Source: Symsagittifera roscoffensis
Lineage: Eukaryota > Xenacoelomorpha > Acoela > Convolutidae
Direction: 5' to 3'
NCBI RefSeq assembly: GCF_963678635.1
Contig: NC_087070.1
Coordinates: 43,880,988-43,944,987, forward strand
Length of the DNA: 64,000 bases
Shown: piece after piece, positions 1-11,676 of the stretch
Layout: the number at the start of each line of letters is the position of its first letter
Position numbering within the stretch: the stretch's first letter is position 1
Position numbers and translations under genes: made by a program
Notes under the pieces: generated by a model
Databases searched by the model: none
The model's input: the letters and a program-made list of their open reading frames with translations, nothing else
Told to the model about the DNA's origin: nothing

Positions 1-777
1 GGCTGTAGTTTTACCTTTCTATCTAAAAACATTGGTACCTTAATTTCATCTGTTATTGTTTTTTTAATTGGTTTCTTAATATAGTTCCGGTCCGGCTTTC
101 TAATCCTTATTACACTGTTGTTCAATTTAATCATCACATCAAAGTTCCTGACAAAACCGCGGTCCAGGATGAATTGGTCTGAGTCTTCTAAATTCTCAAC
201 AACCAAGAAGCTCATCCAAAGATCGCGTCCTCCCATGTGAAGGACCGTTTTTGGTGTCCTTCCGGCCACGTAGATTGCTCCGCGGTTGGTGGCCGCCAAT
301 CTGAGGTTCCTTGGAACTAGATATTCCCTCGTGAAGCCCATTCTTTCCCATGTTTTTATCGGCATCACGCTTACCACTGTTCCTGTATCCAGTGGTCCTG
401 TTACTCCAATTTTCTTCCCATTAGTATCTAGCAGATGTGCAGTCACACCTGCCTCATACCCTATGTGCACTGCATCTTGCTCCATCCTGGCGTCATGGCC
501 AATTCTGCGGACATTAAGTTCTTCCTGTCCCAAATAGATCTGTCCCATTTGGTCGCTATCTGTTCTGACATAGGTCCTGGTATAGATACTTATCCCGTCA
601 ACATTCAACATCACTTGATAAGGTCCATAGACCTCCACGTAGCGACCGTGGAGTTTCTTCGTTCGAGGGCCACCCGTTGTCAACGATGCTCGTACAGCCC
701 TCGACTCTGTGCGTGGCTCTACCTGTCTCAGATAATCTGTATATGTGTCTTAATGCATCATAGTGAACTCTGAGGTA
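1..777 (-). pseudogene. pro: Aspartic protease, partial (left fifth unit, fossil)
   Basis: Continues from gag on the - strand and runs off the window. It has the retroviral-type aspartic protease core (LDTGTVVSVMPIKTWE) and the downstream block DLWMSFLVVENLEDSDQF. Bases 1 to about 1,120 match 4,998 to about 6,117 at a constant offset of 4,997 with only a few differences. Confidence 0.85.
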
Positions 778-3608
778 TCATTTACTTAGGTTCCTGATCA
801 CCTGATTTCCCGCAACTGAAAATATTGACTGGATTCTGCTTCCTTCTAGCACCATTCCGAACGTCTGCCCAAAGATCACGTTTAGTTTCATGCTCAAACC
901 GCTTGGTGCTTTCTTTTCTTCGACTTCCGATGCTTCGAAGGCATTCAGCCTTTCCTGAATTTTCTCATTCTCTAGTTCGAGCTTCAACTTTTGTTCAATC
1001 TCTTTCATCACCAACTCCTGCTAAACTCTGTTTAGAGCATCCCTCGGGGCTGCCCTATAGTCGATCTTGAAATCATCCGCCGCAGTCACCGGTTCTGTTT
1101 CACGTATCTCTTCCGTTACTGCCTGCCTCCTCTTCGTTGCCAGCTCTTGCGGTTTTTCCTTTCTGCGTGCCTCCGCTTCACTCAACAGGCGAGGCTTGCT
1201 GGCTTTCACACCCGATGAAGCTTCGTCATGCCTTGGATGCTTGATGTCTGCCACAGCATCCCAAAATTGTGGACAATCCGATTTAAAATGACCTTCCAAG
1301 TTACAGAAGAAACACATTGAGCCGAATTTTGCAATTAGTCCTCTCATGAAATGTTTATGATCAACCTCTGACGCATCTTCATCCTCGAGGCTAAAGCCTA
1401 TTGCTTTCATTCTCTGTTTGTAGGTTGCGCATGCTGACAAATGATGGTCCGTCGAACTGCAATTTGCACAAGAGTGTCTCTTGTCCATATTGTACCTTGG
1501 TTTGTACCAGCTGTTACCTTGGTTTGCTGGTCCGTTGTTAAAAATTCTATAGTTTTTTTTTCTAATATCCAGATTTCGATGGAGGCTTCAGTAGGAGAAT
1601 TTCTGTTGACTTGAGTCTCAACTCCTCTGGTGTTGGCGCATTGGTTGAAAGCGGAGTGTAATGCGTCGCTAACATCGTTCGAAGCTCATCATTCTTTACA
1701 CCATCGATGAATTTTGAGGCTACTGCTAGGTTCATCCTTCTGTTCGACTCATCTGGTTGGCTACGTCTTATCAGCATCTCCAAATCGTCTAGAAACTTAT
1801 GTATCGTCTCATCTTCACGTTGCCTCCGTTTCTCGAAGCGCATCATTGCTTTGTGTCCTTGAACCCCTGAGCCAAAACGATTTAATAAGGTTTCAAAGAT
1901 TTTCTCAGCAGTATACCTGCTGTTTTGCTTTTTGGCCATTACACAATTAAGGGCTGCCCTTCCAGGTTACTGGTGAGCACACTGAATTCTTTTCTTTCTG
2001 ACAAGTCCTCCTCTTCAAAATGCAGTTTCATTACCTCTATCCAGGTATCAATGCAGCCATCAGATTCATCTTTATAGCATCTTGGTTTCTTAAAAACCCT
2101 TCTGGACTTTTCTCTGCGTTCATTGGTTCTAAATAACCTCGTTAGGAATGTTTCCAAAGACCTGTTCAGAGGTTCAAAGGCTGTAGCCAGTGATGTAGCG
2201 TCTCTTGAATACCCCGCTTGAGCATCATTGCTCCCTGCTAAGGGCTCTGGATTTTCCCTCCTGTCCCAATCGCTGGATGACTTCTTCCTTGATTCGCATG
2301 ACTCCAGTTACTGGAATCACATCTCCCAGCCACATGTGTATCTTGCGTCGGTCGTTCGTTTGGGGTCGGTCTGTTGCCAGTTGAACTTCCTCTGATGTTT
2401 GCGCCCCGTGGCTTGTTGTGCCCTGTGCCATAGCTGGATGAACTGCCTCTTCCTCTAGTGGATCCATGTGTCTTTCTCCTATTCGTTTGTTCATTGAAGT
2501 TCACTCTCAGCTCCCTGATGGGTTCTCCCGAGTTCAGCTCCCCATTCCTCGATCCACTCCTGCTGCCTAGTAGCCCATCCAACCTATTCATGATAGCCTG
2601 AGTTCGCCTCTCCATCATCGCGTCTATCTTTGTGTCAAGAGTCCCAAGAGTCTACTCTGGTTGAATTCTCAACTTCTCCATGTCATCTCTCAATCGTAAC
2701 TCTCTCTGTTCAGCTTCCCTCGTCATTCGCGACAAGTTCTTAGCCAAGTGTTCATCCATTCTCTCCTTCAAGTGTTTTTCGCTTCTGCTGACTTCTTGTC
2801 TGTTGCGGTTGATCTCTAACCGCAGGTTTTCTCTCTCGACGTGGACTGCCTTTTCTAGTCTACTCATTCTTAAGGACATCTGTTCATTCGGTTCTCCTAT
2901 GCTGCTCACTATGCTGGTCAAGACTTCTTCGATTGACGCTCCGTTATCCACTAATGGTGTCACAAGTGGCGGCGTCACCCTGTCGGTTCCAGGTAGCTTG
3001 GTGCTGGTCGAGACTCGGGTCTTGATTCTCTGCCTCGACGTCTCTTCATGATCCAGTTCTGGATACAAAGGTGGGTTACATAGCCCTGTGTTTCTGTTCT
3101 TCCCAGTTCGAATCTCCGAATTCGTCATAGTCAGAAAGTCCCCTGACTGGCCTAATCCGTTTGTGGTCTTACTTTTTGTCCTCACTACACTAAATTGGTC
3201 CATAGTGCCAGTCTCTCTATTGGTGTATGCGTCATTCTCCTGAGTCGTACCATCTTGCTTGTCATCGTCCTCCTCTTCTTCCTGGGTTTCTGCTTCATCG
3301 CCTGTACCCGTTCCAATGGTAAATGGAAAGAAGTTTCCGAAAATGATCTTCACTCTTTCTGAAAACGATGAGGACGTTGCCGGTTTCTCCGTCACGCCAT
3401 GCATTCTTGTCTTTTGTCCTTCTGAGGACTTTTGACTCCTGCTTTCAATCATTCTGCCTGAAGCGTTCTTCCCTTTGTCGCCTTTGTCGGTCCGGGTTCG
3501 TGTGATCCTTTCCACAAAAGGGTCGTTCATTGATTTTATTTGTTTCGCTGGTATGAATTTTTTGGAGCTATCACTTATTTCAGGTATCCTTGATTTGTCT
3601 AGACTCAT
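778..3608 (-). pseudogene. gag: gag, long form (left fifth unit, fossil)
   Basis: Starts MSLDKSRIPE at 3,608. Parts in order: a basic N-terminus, an acidic EEEEDDD stretch, a coiled coil rich in E, R and L (about 2,660-2,990), a serine/glycine/arginine stretch, a capsid-like part (CIDTWIEVMKLHFEEEDLSE through the EELRLKS region, about 1,570-2,150), and two CCHC knuckles with spacing C-x2-C-x4-H-x4-C (about 1,290-1,490). A charged helical tail (DFKIDYRAAPRDALN) leads into protease. The whole gag would be around 940 residues, large for gypsy types. Broken in several places. Confidence 0.85.
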
Positions 3609-3611
3609 TTT

Positions 3612-4446
3612 CAGTTTGTCACTTCTTACTACCTATACACTCAAATACGATTGCTAATGTCTTTGTTGTTTGACTACTGTTAAAAATAACACAACACAAT
3701 AAATTCCAAAAGTTTCACTTAAATAGTGACCACGAATCCCCGTATGTTATCACAGTACAGCGTGTATACATTTTATTCACAATGATCGATTATTATTTAT
3801 AAGATATGAAGCTAGCACAGTCCGTTGATATCAATATATTTAAAAGATAGTGTGCTCACTACCCAATCAAGAACAGATTTTTTTGATTTATAACAAAAAA
3901 TGAAAAATAAAAGAAAAAATAAAAAATAGTAATAAAGAAAAAAATAAAAATAAAATAAAAATAAAAGAACAGATATTATTGATTTATAACCAAAAATGAG
4001 AAAATATATAAACATATGTGTTTTGTACTTTAGTCAGTCGCAATGTAATTGCGGAACTTGTTTCTAAAGAAAGAGCTTTCCCTGTTCGGTGCTGCACCAA
4101 ACAGATAAAACTTGAAGGCAGTAATTTTCTAAAGTGGGCGTCTATTGCACCCACCGAGTCCTGTTTTACCTATCTGCCTTCGGATTGCCCGAAATAGACC
4201 TACTGAAATCCTCAGGGCAATCACTTTCGCAAAAACGATTTGGATTTCAATCCACACAAATCAGTTACAAACTCTTTTTCAATTCACACTTAGTGTCGTG
4301 AATATCCGGGCTTAGACTTGTTTTGGTTTAATCTTGTCTATTATAAAAAAAGTAACCAGTGCAGTCACTGATTCTTAGCCTGTCTCCTAATAACATGATA
4401 CCTTTTACTACTTGTTTTCTTATGTCCACTTAAGTTTTGACAATAA
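3612..4446 (-). other. Leader block before a gag unit (left, fifth unit)
   Basis: Non-coding. On the - strand it runs from the ACTG-loop hairpin (about 4,356-4,370) through the words TGCAGCACCGAACAGG and GATTGGGTAGTGAG and an A-rich tract (3,890-3,975) to ATACGGGGATTCGTGGTCAC, ending at the gag start. The same block precedes the other gag starts, so it is the second part of the leader. Confidence 0.75.
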
Positions 4447-4735
4447 AGTACCCCTCCGGATTGGCAAAATTGGGAGGGACCCTTCGGATTGGCAAAAACA
4501 GGACCCCTCCGGATTGGCAAAAACAGGACCCCTCCGGATTGGCAAACTTGGGATCCCTCCGGATTGGCAAAAACAGGACCCCTCCGGATTGGCAAAATTG
4601 GGTTCCCTCCGGATTGGCAAAAACAGGACCCCTCCGGATTAGCAAAATTGGGACCCCTCCGGACTGGCAAAAACAGGACCCCTCCGGATTGGCAAAATTA
4701 GGACCCCTCCGAATCGGCAAAAATAGATTTTCCGG
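4447..4735. repeat. 25-bp minisatellite array 1
   Basis: About eleven units of CCTCCGGATTGGCAAAAACA plus five more bases, alternating with a variant ending ATTGGGA. It lies between the end of a protease copy (4,757) and the next leader block on the - strand. Because 25 is not a multiple of three and the unit has no stop, all frames stay open; those open frames are not genes. Confidence 0.92.
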
Positions 4736-4756
4736 GACTCTCTTCAAGTTTTGTGT

Positions 4757-5680
4757 CTACTCATAGTCGATTTTCATCAGCAAAGTGTAACCAAGTTTCT
4801 TTCCACGCTGGATCGTAACCGTAGTTTTCAGTGTGTTCAACAACACACTGGCACACAGCCCGTTTCGTGTTACGGAAAAGCTCCGGCCTAAAATTACCGA
4901 GCTTTGAATTTTTGGGTTGGGTACCAAACAAACCTGTTTTCTATCACTTAACGAATTTAAATTTCTTATTCTAAAAATTGCTATTACAGCTTGTCCCGGC
5001 TGTAGTTTTACCTTTCTATCTAAAAACATTGGTACCTTAATTTCATCTGTTATTGTTTTTTTAATTGGTTTCTTAATATAGTTCCGGTCCGGCTTTCTAA
5101 TCCTTATTACACTGTTGTTCAATTTAATCATCACATCAAAGTTCCTGACAAAACCGCGGTCCAGGATGAATTGGTCTGAGTCTTCTAAATTCTCAACAAC
5201 CAAGAAGCTCATCCAAAGATCGCGTCCTCCCATGTGAAGGACCGTTTTTGGTGTCCTTCCGGCCACGTAGATTGCTCCGCGGTTGGTGGCCGCCAATCTG
5301 AGGTTCCTTGGAATTAGATATTCCCTCGTGAAGCCCATTCTTTCCCATGTTTTTATCGGCATCACGCTTACCACTGTTCCTGTATCCAGTGGTCCTGTTA
5401 CTCCAATTTTCTTCCCATTAGTATCTAGCAGATGTGCAGTCACACCTGCCTCATACCCTATGTGCACTGCATCTTGCTCCATCCTGGCGTCATGGCCAAT
5501 TCTGCGGACATTAAGTTCTTCCTGTCCCAAATAGATCTGTCCCATTTGGTCGCTATCTGTTCTGACATAGGTCCTGGTATAGATACTTATCCCGTCAACA
5601 TTCAACATCACTTGATAAGGTCCATAGACCTCCACGTAGCGACCGTGGAGTTTCTTCGTTCGAGGGCCACCCGTTGTCAA
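4757..5680 (-). pseudogene. pro: Aspartic protease with C-terminal extension (left fourth unit, fossil)
   Basis: An open stretch of 307 codons. The DTG core sits near the middle (HLLDTNGKKIG, then DTGTVVSVMP). After the protease fold comes a basic C-terminal part containing LKTTVTIQRGKKLGYTL, which is also present in the units next to pol. It is followed by minisatellite array 1. The protease would process the Gag-Pol polyprotein. Confidence 0.85.
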
Positions 5681-5774
5681 CGATGCTCGTACAGCCCTCG
5701 ACTCTGTCCGTGGCTCTACCTGTCTCAGATAATCTGTATATGTGTCTTAATGCATCATAGTGAACTCTGAGGTA

Positions 5775-6365
5775 TCATTTACTTAGGTTCCTGATCACCT
5801 GATTTCCCGCAACTGAAAATATTGACTGTATTCTGCTTCCTTCTAGCACCATTCCGAACGTCTGCCCAAAGATCACGTTTAGTTTCATGCTCAAACCGCT
5901 TGGTGCTTTCTTTTCTTCGACTTCCGATGCTTCGAAGGCATTCAGCCTTTCCTGAATTTTCTCATTCTCTAGTTCGAGCTTCAACTTTTGTTCAATCTCT
6001 TTCATCACCAACTCCTGCTAAACTCTGTTTAGAGCATCCCTCGGGGCTGCCCTATAGTCGATCTTGAAATCATCCGCCGCAGTCACCGGTTCTGTTTCAC
6101 GTATCTCTTCCGTTACTGCCGGCATCTTCTTAGTTGCCAGATTCTGGACCTCTACTTCTAACCTTGCCTTTTGTCCTTCTGAGGAGTTTTGACTCCTAGT
6201 TTTGATCATTCTGCCACAAACTTTCTTCCTTTTGTCGCCTTTGTCGGTCCGGGTTCGTGTGATACTTTCCACAAAAGGGTCGTTCATTGATTTTATTTGT
6301 TTCGCTGGTATGAATTTTTTGGAGCTATCACTTATTTCAGGTATCCTTGACATGTCTAGACTCAT
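5775..6365 (-). pseudogene. gag: gag, short form (left fourth unit, fossil)
   Basis: N-terminal part MSLDMSRIPEISDSSKKF followed by the C-terminal charged helix (ELENEKIQERLNAFEASE). This short form has no capsid-like or zinc-knuckle part and recurs in four other units, so it was spread by copying. The C-terminal 78-residue stretch is identical to that at 9,037-9,273, exactly 3,262 bp away. Confidence 0.8.
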
Positions 6366-6405
6366 TTTCAGTTTGTCACTTCTTACTACCTATACACTCA
6401 AATAA

Positions 6406-6549
6406 GATTGCTAGTGTCTTTGTTGTTTGACTACTGATAAAAATAACACAACACAATAAATTCCAAAAGTTTCACTTAAATAGTGACCACGAATCCCCGT
6501 ATGTTATCACAGTACAGCGTGTATACATTTTATTCACAATGATCGATTA
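6406..6549 (-). other. Short leader remnant between tandem units
   Basis: About 145 bp of leader (ATACGGGGATTCGTGG and the A/T-rich flank) joins the protease end of one unit to the gag start of the next. Confidence 0.75.
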
Positions 6550-7386
6550 TTATTTGTAAGATATGAAGCCGAATTCACTTAACGAATTTAAACTTCTTAT
6601 TCTACAAATTGCTATTACAGCTTGTCCCGGCTGTAGTTTTACCTTTCTATCTAAAAAGATTGGTACCGTATTTTCATCTGTTATAGTTTTTTTTATTGGT
6701 TTCTTAACATATTTCCGGTCCGGCTTTCTAATCCTTATTAGACTGTTGTTCAATTTAATCATCACATCAAAATTTCTGACAAAAACGCGGTCCAGGATGA
6801 ATTGGTCTGAGTCTTCTAAATTCTCAACAACCAAGAAGCTCATCCAAAGATCGCGTCCTCCCATGTGAAGGACCATTTTTGGTGTCCTTCCGGCCACGTA
6901 GATTGCTCCGCGGTTGGTGGCCGCCAATATGAGGTTCGTTGGAATTAGATATTCCCTCGTGAAGCCCATTCTTTCCCATGTTTTTATCGGCATCACGCTT
7001 ACCACTGTTCCTGTATCCAGTAGTCCTGTTACTCCAATTTTCTGCCCATTAGTATCTAGCAGATGTGCAGTCACATCTGCCTCATACCCTATGTGCACTG
7101 CAACTTGCTCCATTATGGCGTCATGGCCAATTCTGCGGACATTAAGTTCTTCCTGTTCCAAATAGATCTGTCCCATTTGGTCGCTATCTATTCTGACATA
7201 GGTCCTTGTATAGATACTTATCCCGTCAATGTTCAACATCACTTGATAAGGTCCATAGATTTCCCCGTAGCGCCCTTGGAGTTTCTTCGTTCGAGGGCCA
7301 CCCGTTCTCAACAATGCTTGTACAGCCCTCGACTCTGTGCGTGGCTCTACCTGTCTCAGATAATCTGTATATGTGTCTAAATGCAT
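6550..7386 (-). CDS. pro: Aspartic protease, open 278 codons (left third unit, fossil)
   Basis: Begins MHLDTYTDYLRQVEPRTESR. The DTG core and the SFLVVENLEDSDQF block are intact in the reading. The end runs into leader sequence (EFGFISYK). Almost identical to 8,181-8,945 and to 29,184-30,023 on the other arm. Looks whole as a protease reading, but whether it is expressed is unknown. Confidence 0.8.
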   Translation of the reverse strand: MHLDTYTDYLRQVEPRTESRAVQALLRTGGPRTKKLQGRYGEIYGPYQVMLNIDGISIYTRTYVRIDSDQMGQIYLEQEELNVRRIGHDAIMEQVAVHIGYEADVTAHLLDTNGQKIGVTGLLDTGTVVSVMPIKTWERMGFTREYLIPTNLILAATNRGAIYVAGRTPKMVLHMGGRDLWMSFLVVENLEDSDQFILDRVFVRNFDVMIKLNNSLIRIRKPDRKYVKKPIKKTITDENTVPIFLDRKVKLQPGQAVIAICRIRSLNSLSEFGFISYK

Positions 7387-7429
7387 CCTAGTGAACTCTG
7401 AGGGTTCATTTACTTAGGTTCCTGATCAC

Positions 7430-7996
7430 CTAATGTCCCGCAACTGAAAATATTGACTGTATTCTGCTTCCTTCTGGCACCATTCCGAACGTCTGCCCAA
7501 AGATCACGTTTAGTTTCAAGCTCAAACTGCTTGGTGCTTTCTTTTCTTCGACTTCCGATGCTTCGAAGGCATTCAGTCTTTCCTGAAATGTCTCATTCTC
7601 TAGTTCGAGCTTCAACTTTTGTTCGATCTCCTTCGTCACCAACTCCTGCTGGACTCTGTTTAGAGCAACCCTCGGGGCTGTCCTATAGTCGATCTTGAAA
7701 TCATCCGCCGCAGTCACCAATTCTTTTTCACGTATCTCTTCCGTTACTGCCGGTATCTTCTTAGTTGTCAGCATCTGGACCTCTACTTCCAACCTTGCCT
7801 TTTGTCCTTCTGAGGACTTATGACTCCTGGTTTTGATCATTCTGCCACAAACTTTCTTCCTTTTGTCGCCTTTGTCGGTCCGGGTTCGTGTGATCCTTTC
7901 CACAAAAGGGTCGTTCATTGATTTTATTTGTTTCGCTGGTATGAATTTTTTGGAGCTATCACTTATTTCAGGTATCCTTGACATGTCTAGACTCAT
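7430..7996 (-). CDS. gag: gag, short form, open 188 codons (left third unit, fossil)
   Basis: One open frame from MSLDMSRIPE to the C-terminal IFSVAGH, with the basic N-terminus and the charged helix only. It differs from the neighbouring short forms at several residues (MLTTKKIPAV against NLATKKMPAV) but matches 28,735-29,160 on the other arm almost exactly. Confidence 0.75.
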   Translation of the reverse strand: MSLDMSRIPEISDSSKKFIPAKQIKSMNDPFVERITRTRTDKGDKRKKVCGRMIKTRSHKSSEGQKARLEVEVQMLTTKKIPAVTEEIREKELVTAADDFKIDYRTAPRVALNRVQQELVTKEIEQKLKLELENETFQERLNAFEASEVEEKKAPSSLSLKLNVIFGQTFGMVPEGSRIQSIFSVAGH

Positions 7997-8036
7997 TTTC
8001 AGTTTGTCACTTCTTACTACCTATACACTCAAATAA

Positions 8037-8180
8037 GATTTCTAGTGTCTTTGTTGTTTGACTACTGATAAAAATAACACAACACAATAAATTCCAAAAG
8101 TTTCACTTAAATAGTGACCACGAATCCCCGTATGTTATCACAGTACAGCGTGTATACATTTTATTCACAATGATCGATTA
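8037..8180 (-). other. Short leader remnant between tandem units
   Basis: Same 145-bp joint as at 6,406-6,549, repeated 1,631 bp away. The protease frame above it ends by reading into this leader (EFGFISYK), so the joint was made once and then copied. Confidence 0.75.
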
Positions 8181-8945
8181 TTATTTGTAAGATATGAAGC
8201 CGAATTCACTTAACGAATTTAAACTTCTTATTCTACAAATTGCTATTACAGCTTGTCCCGGCTGTAGTTTTACCTTTCTATCTAAAAAGATTGGTACCGT
8301 ATTTTCATCTGTTATAGTTTTTTTTATTGGTTTCTTAACATATTTCCGGTCCGGCTTTCTAATCCTTATTAGACTGTTGTTCAATTTAATCATCACATCA
8401 AAATTTCTGACAAAAACGCGGTCCAGGATGAATTGGTCTGAGTCTTCTAAATTCTCAACAACCAAGAAGCTCATCCAAAGATCGCGTCCTCCCATGTGAA
8501 GGACCATTTTTGGTGTCCTTCCGGCCACGTAGATTGCTCCGCGGTTGGTGGCCGCCAATATGAGGTTCGTTGGAATTAGATATTCCCTCGTGAAGCCCAT
8601 TCTTTCCCATGTTTTTATCGGCATCACGCTTACCACTGTTCCTGTATCCAGTAGTCCTGTTACTCCAATTTTCTGCCCATTAGTATCTAGCAGATGTGCA
8701 GTCACATCTGCCTCATACCCTATGTGCACTGCAACTTGCTCCATTATGGCGTCATGGCCAATTCTGCGGACATTAAGTTCTTCCTGTTCCAAATAGATCT
8801 GTCCCATTTGGTCGCTATCTATTCTGACATAGGTCCTGGTATAGATACTTATCCCGTCAATGTTCAACATCACTTGATAAGGTCCATAGATTTCCACGTA
8901 GCGCCCTTGGAGTTTCTTCGTTCGAGGGCCACCCGTTCTCAACAA
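8181..8945 (-). CDS. pro: Aspartic protease, open 254 codons (left second unit, fossil)
   Basis: Same protease as 6,550-7,386, shifted by exactly 1,631 bp, with only a few differences. DTG core present. Ends in leader-derived EFGFISYK. Confidence 0.8.
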   Translation of the reverse strand: MLRTGGPRTKKLQGRYVEIYGPYQVMLNIDGISIYTRTYVRIDSDQMGQIYLEQEELNVRRIGHDAIMEQVAVHIGYEADVTAHLLDTNGQKIGVTGLLDTGTVVSVMPIKTWERMGFTREYLIPTNLILAATNRGAIYVAGRTPKMVLHMGGRDLWMSFLVVENLEDSDQFILDRVFVRNFDVMIKLNNSLIRIRKPDRKYVKKPIKKTITDENTVPIFLDRKVKLQPGQAVIAICRIRSLNSLSEFGFISYK

Positions 8946-9036
8946 TGCTCGTACAGCCCTCGACTCTGTCCGTGGCTCTACCTGTCTCAGATAATCTGTA
9001 TATGTGTCTTAATGCATCATAGTGAACTCTGAGGTA

Positions 9037-9627
9037 TCATTTACTTAGGTTCCTGATCACCTGATTTCCCGCAACTGAAAATATTGACTGTATTCTGCTT
9101 CCTTCTAGCACCATTCCGAACGTCTGCCCAAAGATCACGTTTAGTTTCATGCTCAAACCGCTTGGTGCTTTCTTTTCTTCGACTTCCGATGCTTCGAAGG
9201 CATTCAGCCTTTCCTGAATTTTCTCATTCTCTAGTTCGAGCTTCAACTTTTGTTCAATCTCTTTCATCACCAACTCCTGCTAAACTCTGTTTAGAGCATC
9301 CCTCGGGGCTGCCCTATAGTCGATCTTGAAATCATCCGCCGCAGTCACCGGTTCTGTTTCACGTATCTCTTCCGTTACTGCCGGCATCTTCTTAGTTGCC
9401 AGATTCTGGACCTCTACTTCTAACCTTGCCTTTTGTCCTTCTGAGGAGTTTTGACTCCTAGTTTTGATCATTCTGCCACAAACTTTCTTCCTTTTGTCGC
9501 CTTTGTCGGTCCGGGTTCGTGTGATCCTTTCCACAAAAGGGTCGTTCATTGATTTTATTTGTTTCGCTGGTATGAATTTTTTGGAGCTATCACTTATTTC
9601 AGGTATCCTTGACATGTCTAGACTCAT
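9037..9627 (-). pseudogene. gag: gag, short form (left second unit, fossil)
   Basis: Same short form as 5,775-6,365, and closer to it than to the adjacent unit at 7,430. Basic N-terminus plus C-terminal charged helix. Preceded on its 5' side by the leader block 9,668-10,380. Confidence 0.8.
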
Positions 9628-9667
9628 TTTCAGTTTGTCACTTCTTACTACCTATACACTCAAATAA

Positions 9668-10380
9668 GATTTCTAGTGTCTTTGTTGTTTGACTACTGAT
9701 AAAAATAACACAACACAATAAATTCCAAAAGTTTCACTTAAATAGTTACCAAGAATCCCCGTATGTTATCACAGTACAGCGTGTATACATTTTATTCACA
9801 ATGATCGATTATTATTTGTAAGATATGAAGCCAGCACAGTCCGTTGATATCAATATATTTAAAAGATAGTGTGCTCACTACCCAATCAAGAACAGATTTT
9901 GTTTGATTTATAACCAAAAATGAAAAATAAAAATAAAACTAAAAAATTAAAAATTAAAAAAAAAAAAAATAAAAGTAAAATAACAGATAATATTAAAGAA
10001 AGAGCTTTCCCTGTTCGGTGCTGCACTAAACAGACAAAACTTGAAGGTAGATATTTTCTCAAGTGGGCGTCTATTGCACTCACCAAATCCTGTGTTACCT
10101 ATCTGCCTTCGGATTGCCCGAGCTAGACCTACTAAAACCCTCAGGGCAATCACTTTTCCAAAAAACGGTTTGGATTTCAATCCACACAAATCAGTTACAA
10201 ACTCTTGTCCAATTTAGACTTAGTGTCGCGAATATCCGGGTTTAGACCTGTTTTGTTTCAGTCTAGTCTTTTATAAAAGGCAAATTACCAGTGCAGTCAC
10301 TGATTCTTAGCCTGTCTCCTAATAACCTGATACCTTTTACTATTTACTTTCTTATGTCCAAATAAGTTTTGACAATATAG
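9668..10380 (-). other. Leader block before a gag unit (left, second unit)
   Basis: Same block as 3,612-4,446, with an A-rich tract at 9,912-9,985 and the hairpin near 10,287-10,305. No gene is seen. Confidence 0.75.
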
Positions 10381-10640
10381 TACCCCTCCGGATTGGCAAA
10401 ATTGGGAGGGACCCTTCGGATTGGCAAAAACAGGACACCTCCGGATTGGCAAAAACAGGACCCCTCCGGATTGGCAAACTTGGGATCCCTCCGGATTGGC
10501 AAAAACAGGACCCCTCCGGATTGGCAAAATTGGGTTCCCTCTGGATTGGCAAAAACAGGACCCCTCCGGATTGGCAAAATTGGGACCCCTCCGGACTGGC
10601 AAAAACAGGACCCCTCCGAATTGGCAAAAATAGATTTTCC
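10381..10640. repeat. 25-bp minisatellite array 2
   Basis: About ten units of the same 25-bp repeat, again between a protease end and a leader block on the - strand. The unit order (long, AACAGGA, AACAGGA, CTTGGGAT and so on) is nearly the same as in array 1, so the two were copied as whole arrays. Confidence 0.92.
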
Positions 10641-10689
10641 GGGACTCTCTTCAAGTTTTGTGTCTACTCATAGTCGATTCATCGGCAAA

Positions 10690-11660
10690 GTGTAACCAAG
10701 TTTCTTTCCACGCTGGATCGTAACCGTAGTTTTCAGTGTGTTCAACAACACACTGGCACACAGCCCGTTTCGTGTTACGGAAAAGCTCCGGCCTAAAATT
10801 ACCGAGCTTTTACTTTTTGGGTTGTATACCAAACAAACCTGTTTACTATCACTTAACGAATTTAAACTTCTTATTCTAAAAATTGCTATTACAGCTTGTC
10901 CCGGCTGTAGTTTTACCTTTCTATCTCAAAAGATTGGTACCGTATTTTCATCTGTTATTGTTTTTATTGGTTTCTTAACATACTTCCGGACCGGCTTTCT
11001 AATACTTATTAGACTGTTGTTCAATTTAATCATCACATCAAGGTTCCTGACAAAACCCCGGTCCAGGATGAATTGGTCTGAGTCTTCTAATTTCTCAACA
11101 ACCAAGAAGCTCATCCAAAGATCGCGTCCTCCCATGTGAAGGACCGTTTTTGGTGTCCTTCCGGCCACGTAGATTGCTCCGCGGTTGGTGGCCGCCAATC
11201 TGAGGTTCGTTGGAATTAGATATTCCCTCGTGAAGCCCATTCTTTCCCATGTTTTTATCGGCATCACGCTTACCACTGTTCCTGTATCCAGTAGTCCTGT
11301 TACTCCAATTTTCTTCCCATTAGTATCTAGCAGATGTGCAGTCACATCTGCCTCATACCCTATGTGCACTGCATCTTGCTCCATCATGGCGTCATGGCCA
11401 ATTCTGCGGACATTAGTTTCTTCCTGTCCCAAATAGATCTGTCCCATTTGGTCGCTATCTGTTCTGACATAGGTCCTGGTATAGATACTTATCCCGTCAA
11501 CGTTCAACATTAATTGATAAGGTCCATAGACTTCCACGTAGCACCCGTGGAGTTTCTTCGTTGGAGGGACACCCGTTGTCAACAATGCTCGTACAGCCCT
11601 CGACTTTGTGCGTGGCTCTACCTGTCTCAGAAAATCTGTATATGTTTCTAAATGCATCAT
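10690..11660 (-). pseudogene. pro: Aspartic protease (left first unit, fossil)
   Basis: Starts MMHLETYTDFLRQVEPRT. Contains DTGTVVSVMP and DLWMSFLVVE. The basic C-terminal extension (words such as RNGLCASVLLNTLKT) is recognisable toward 10,690. Array 2 follows directly. Confidence 0.82.
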
Positions 11661-11676
11661 AGTGAACTCTGAGGGT

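Noticed and set aside
286-773. Open frames on the + strand opposite the protease copies (also 5,283, 6,914, 8,545, 11,185)
   Set aside because: They mirror the protease coding strand and recur only because that gene is repeated. The opposite strand has DTG, gag and knuckle motifs, so these are shadows.
3812-4015. Phenylalanine/leucine/tyrosine-rich - strand frame resembling a membrane protein
   Set aside because: It is the translation of an A-rich simple-sequence tract in the leader block and is not kept in other copies.
4412-4766. Several overlapping long open frames across the 25-bp arrays (also at 10,297-10,695, 14,948-15,345, 20,627-21,125, 27,327-27,835)
   Set aside because: A 25-bp unit without a stop keeps all frames open and yields a 25-residue periodic reading on both strands. 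This is a repeat artefact, not a protein gene.
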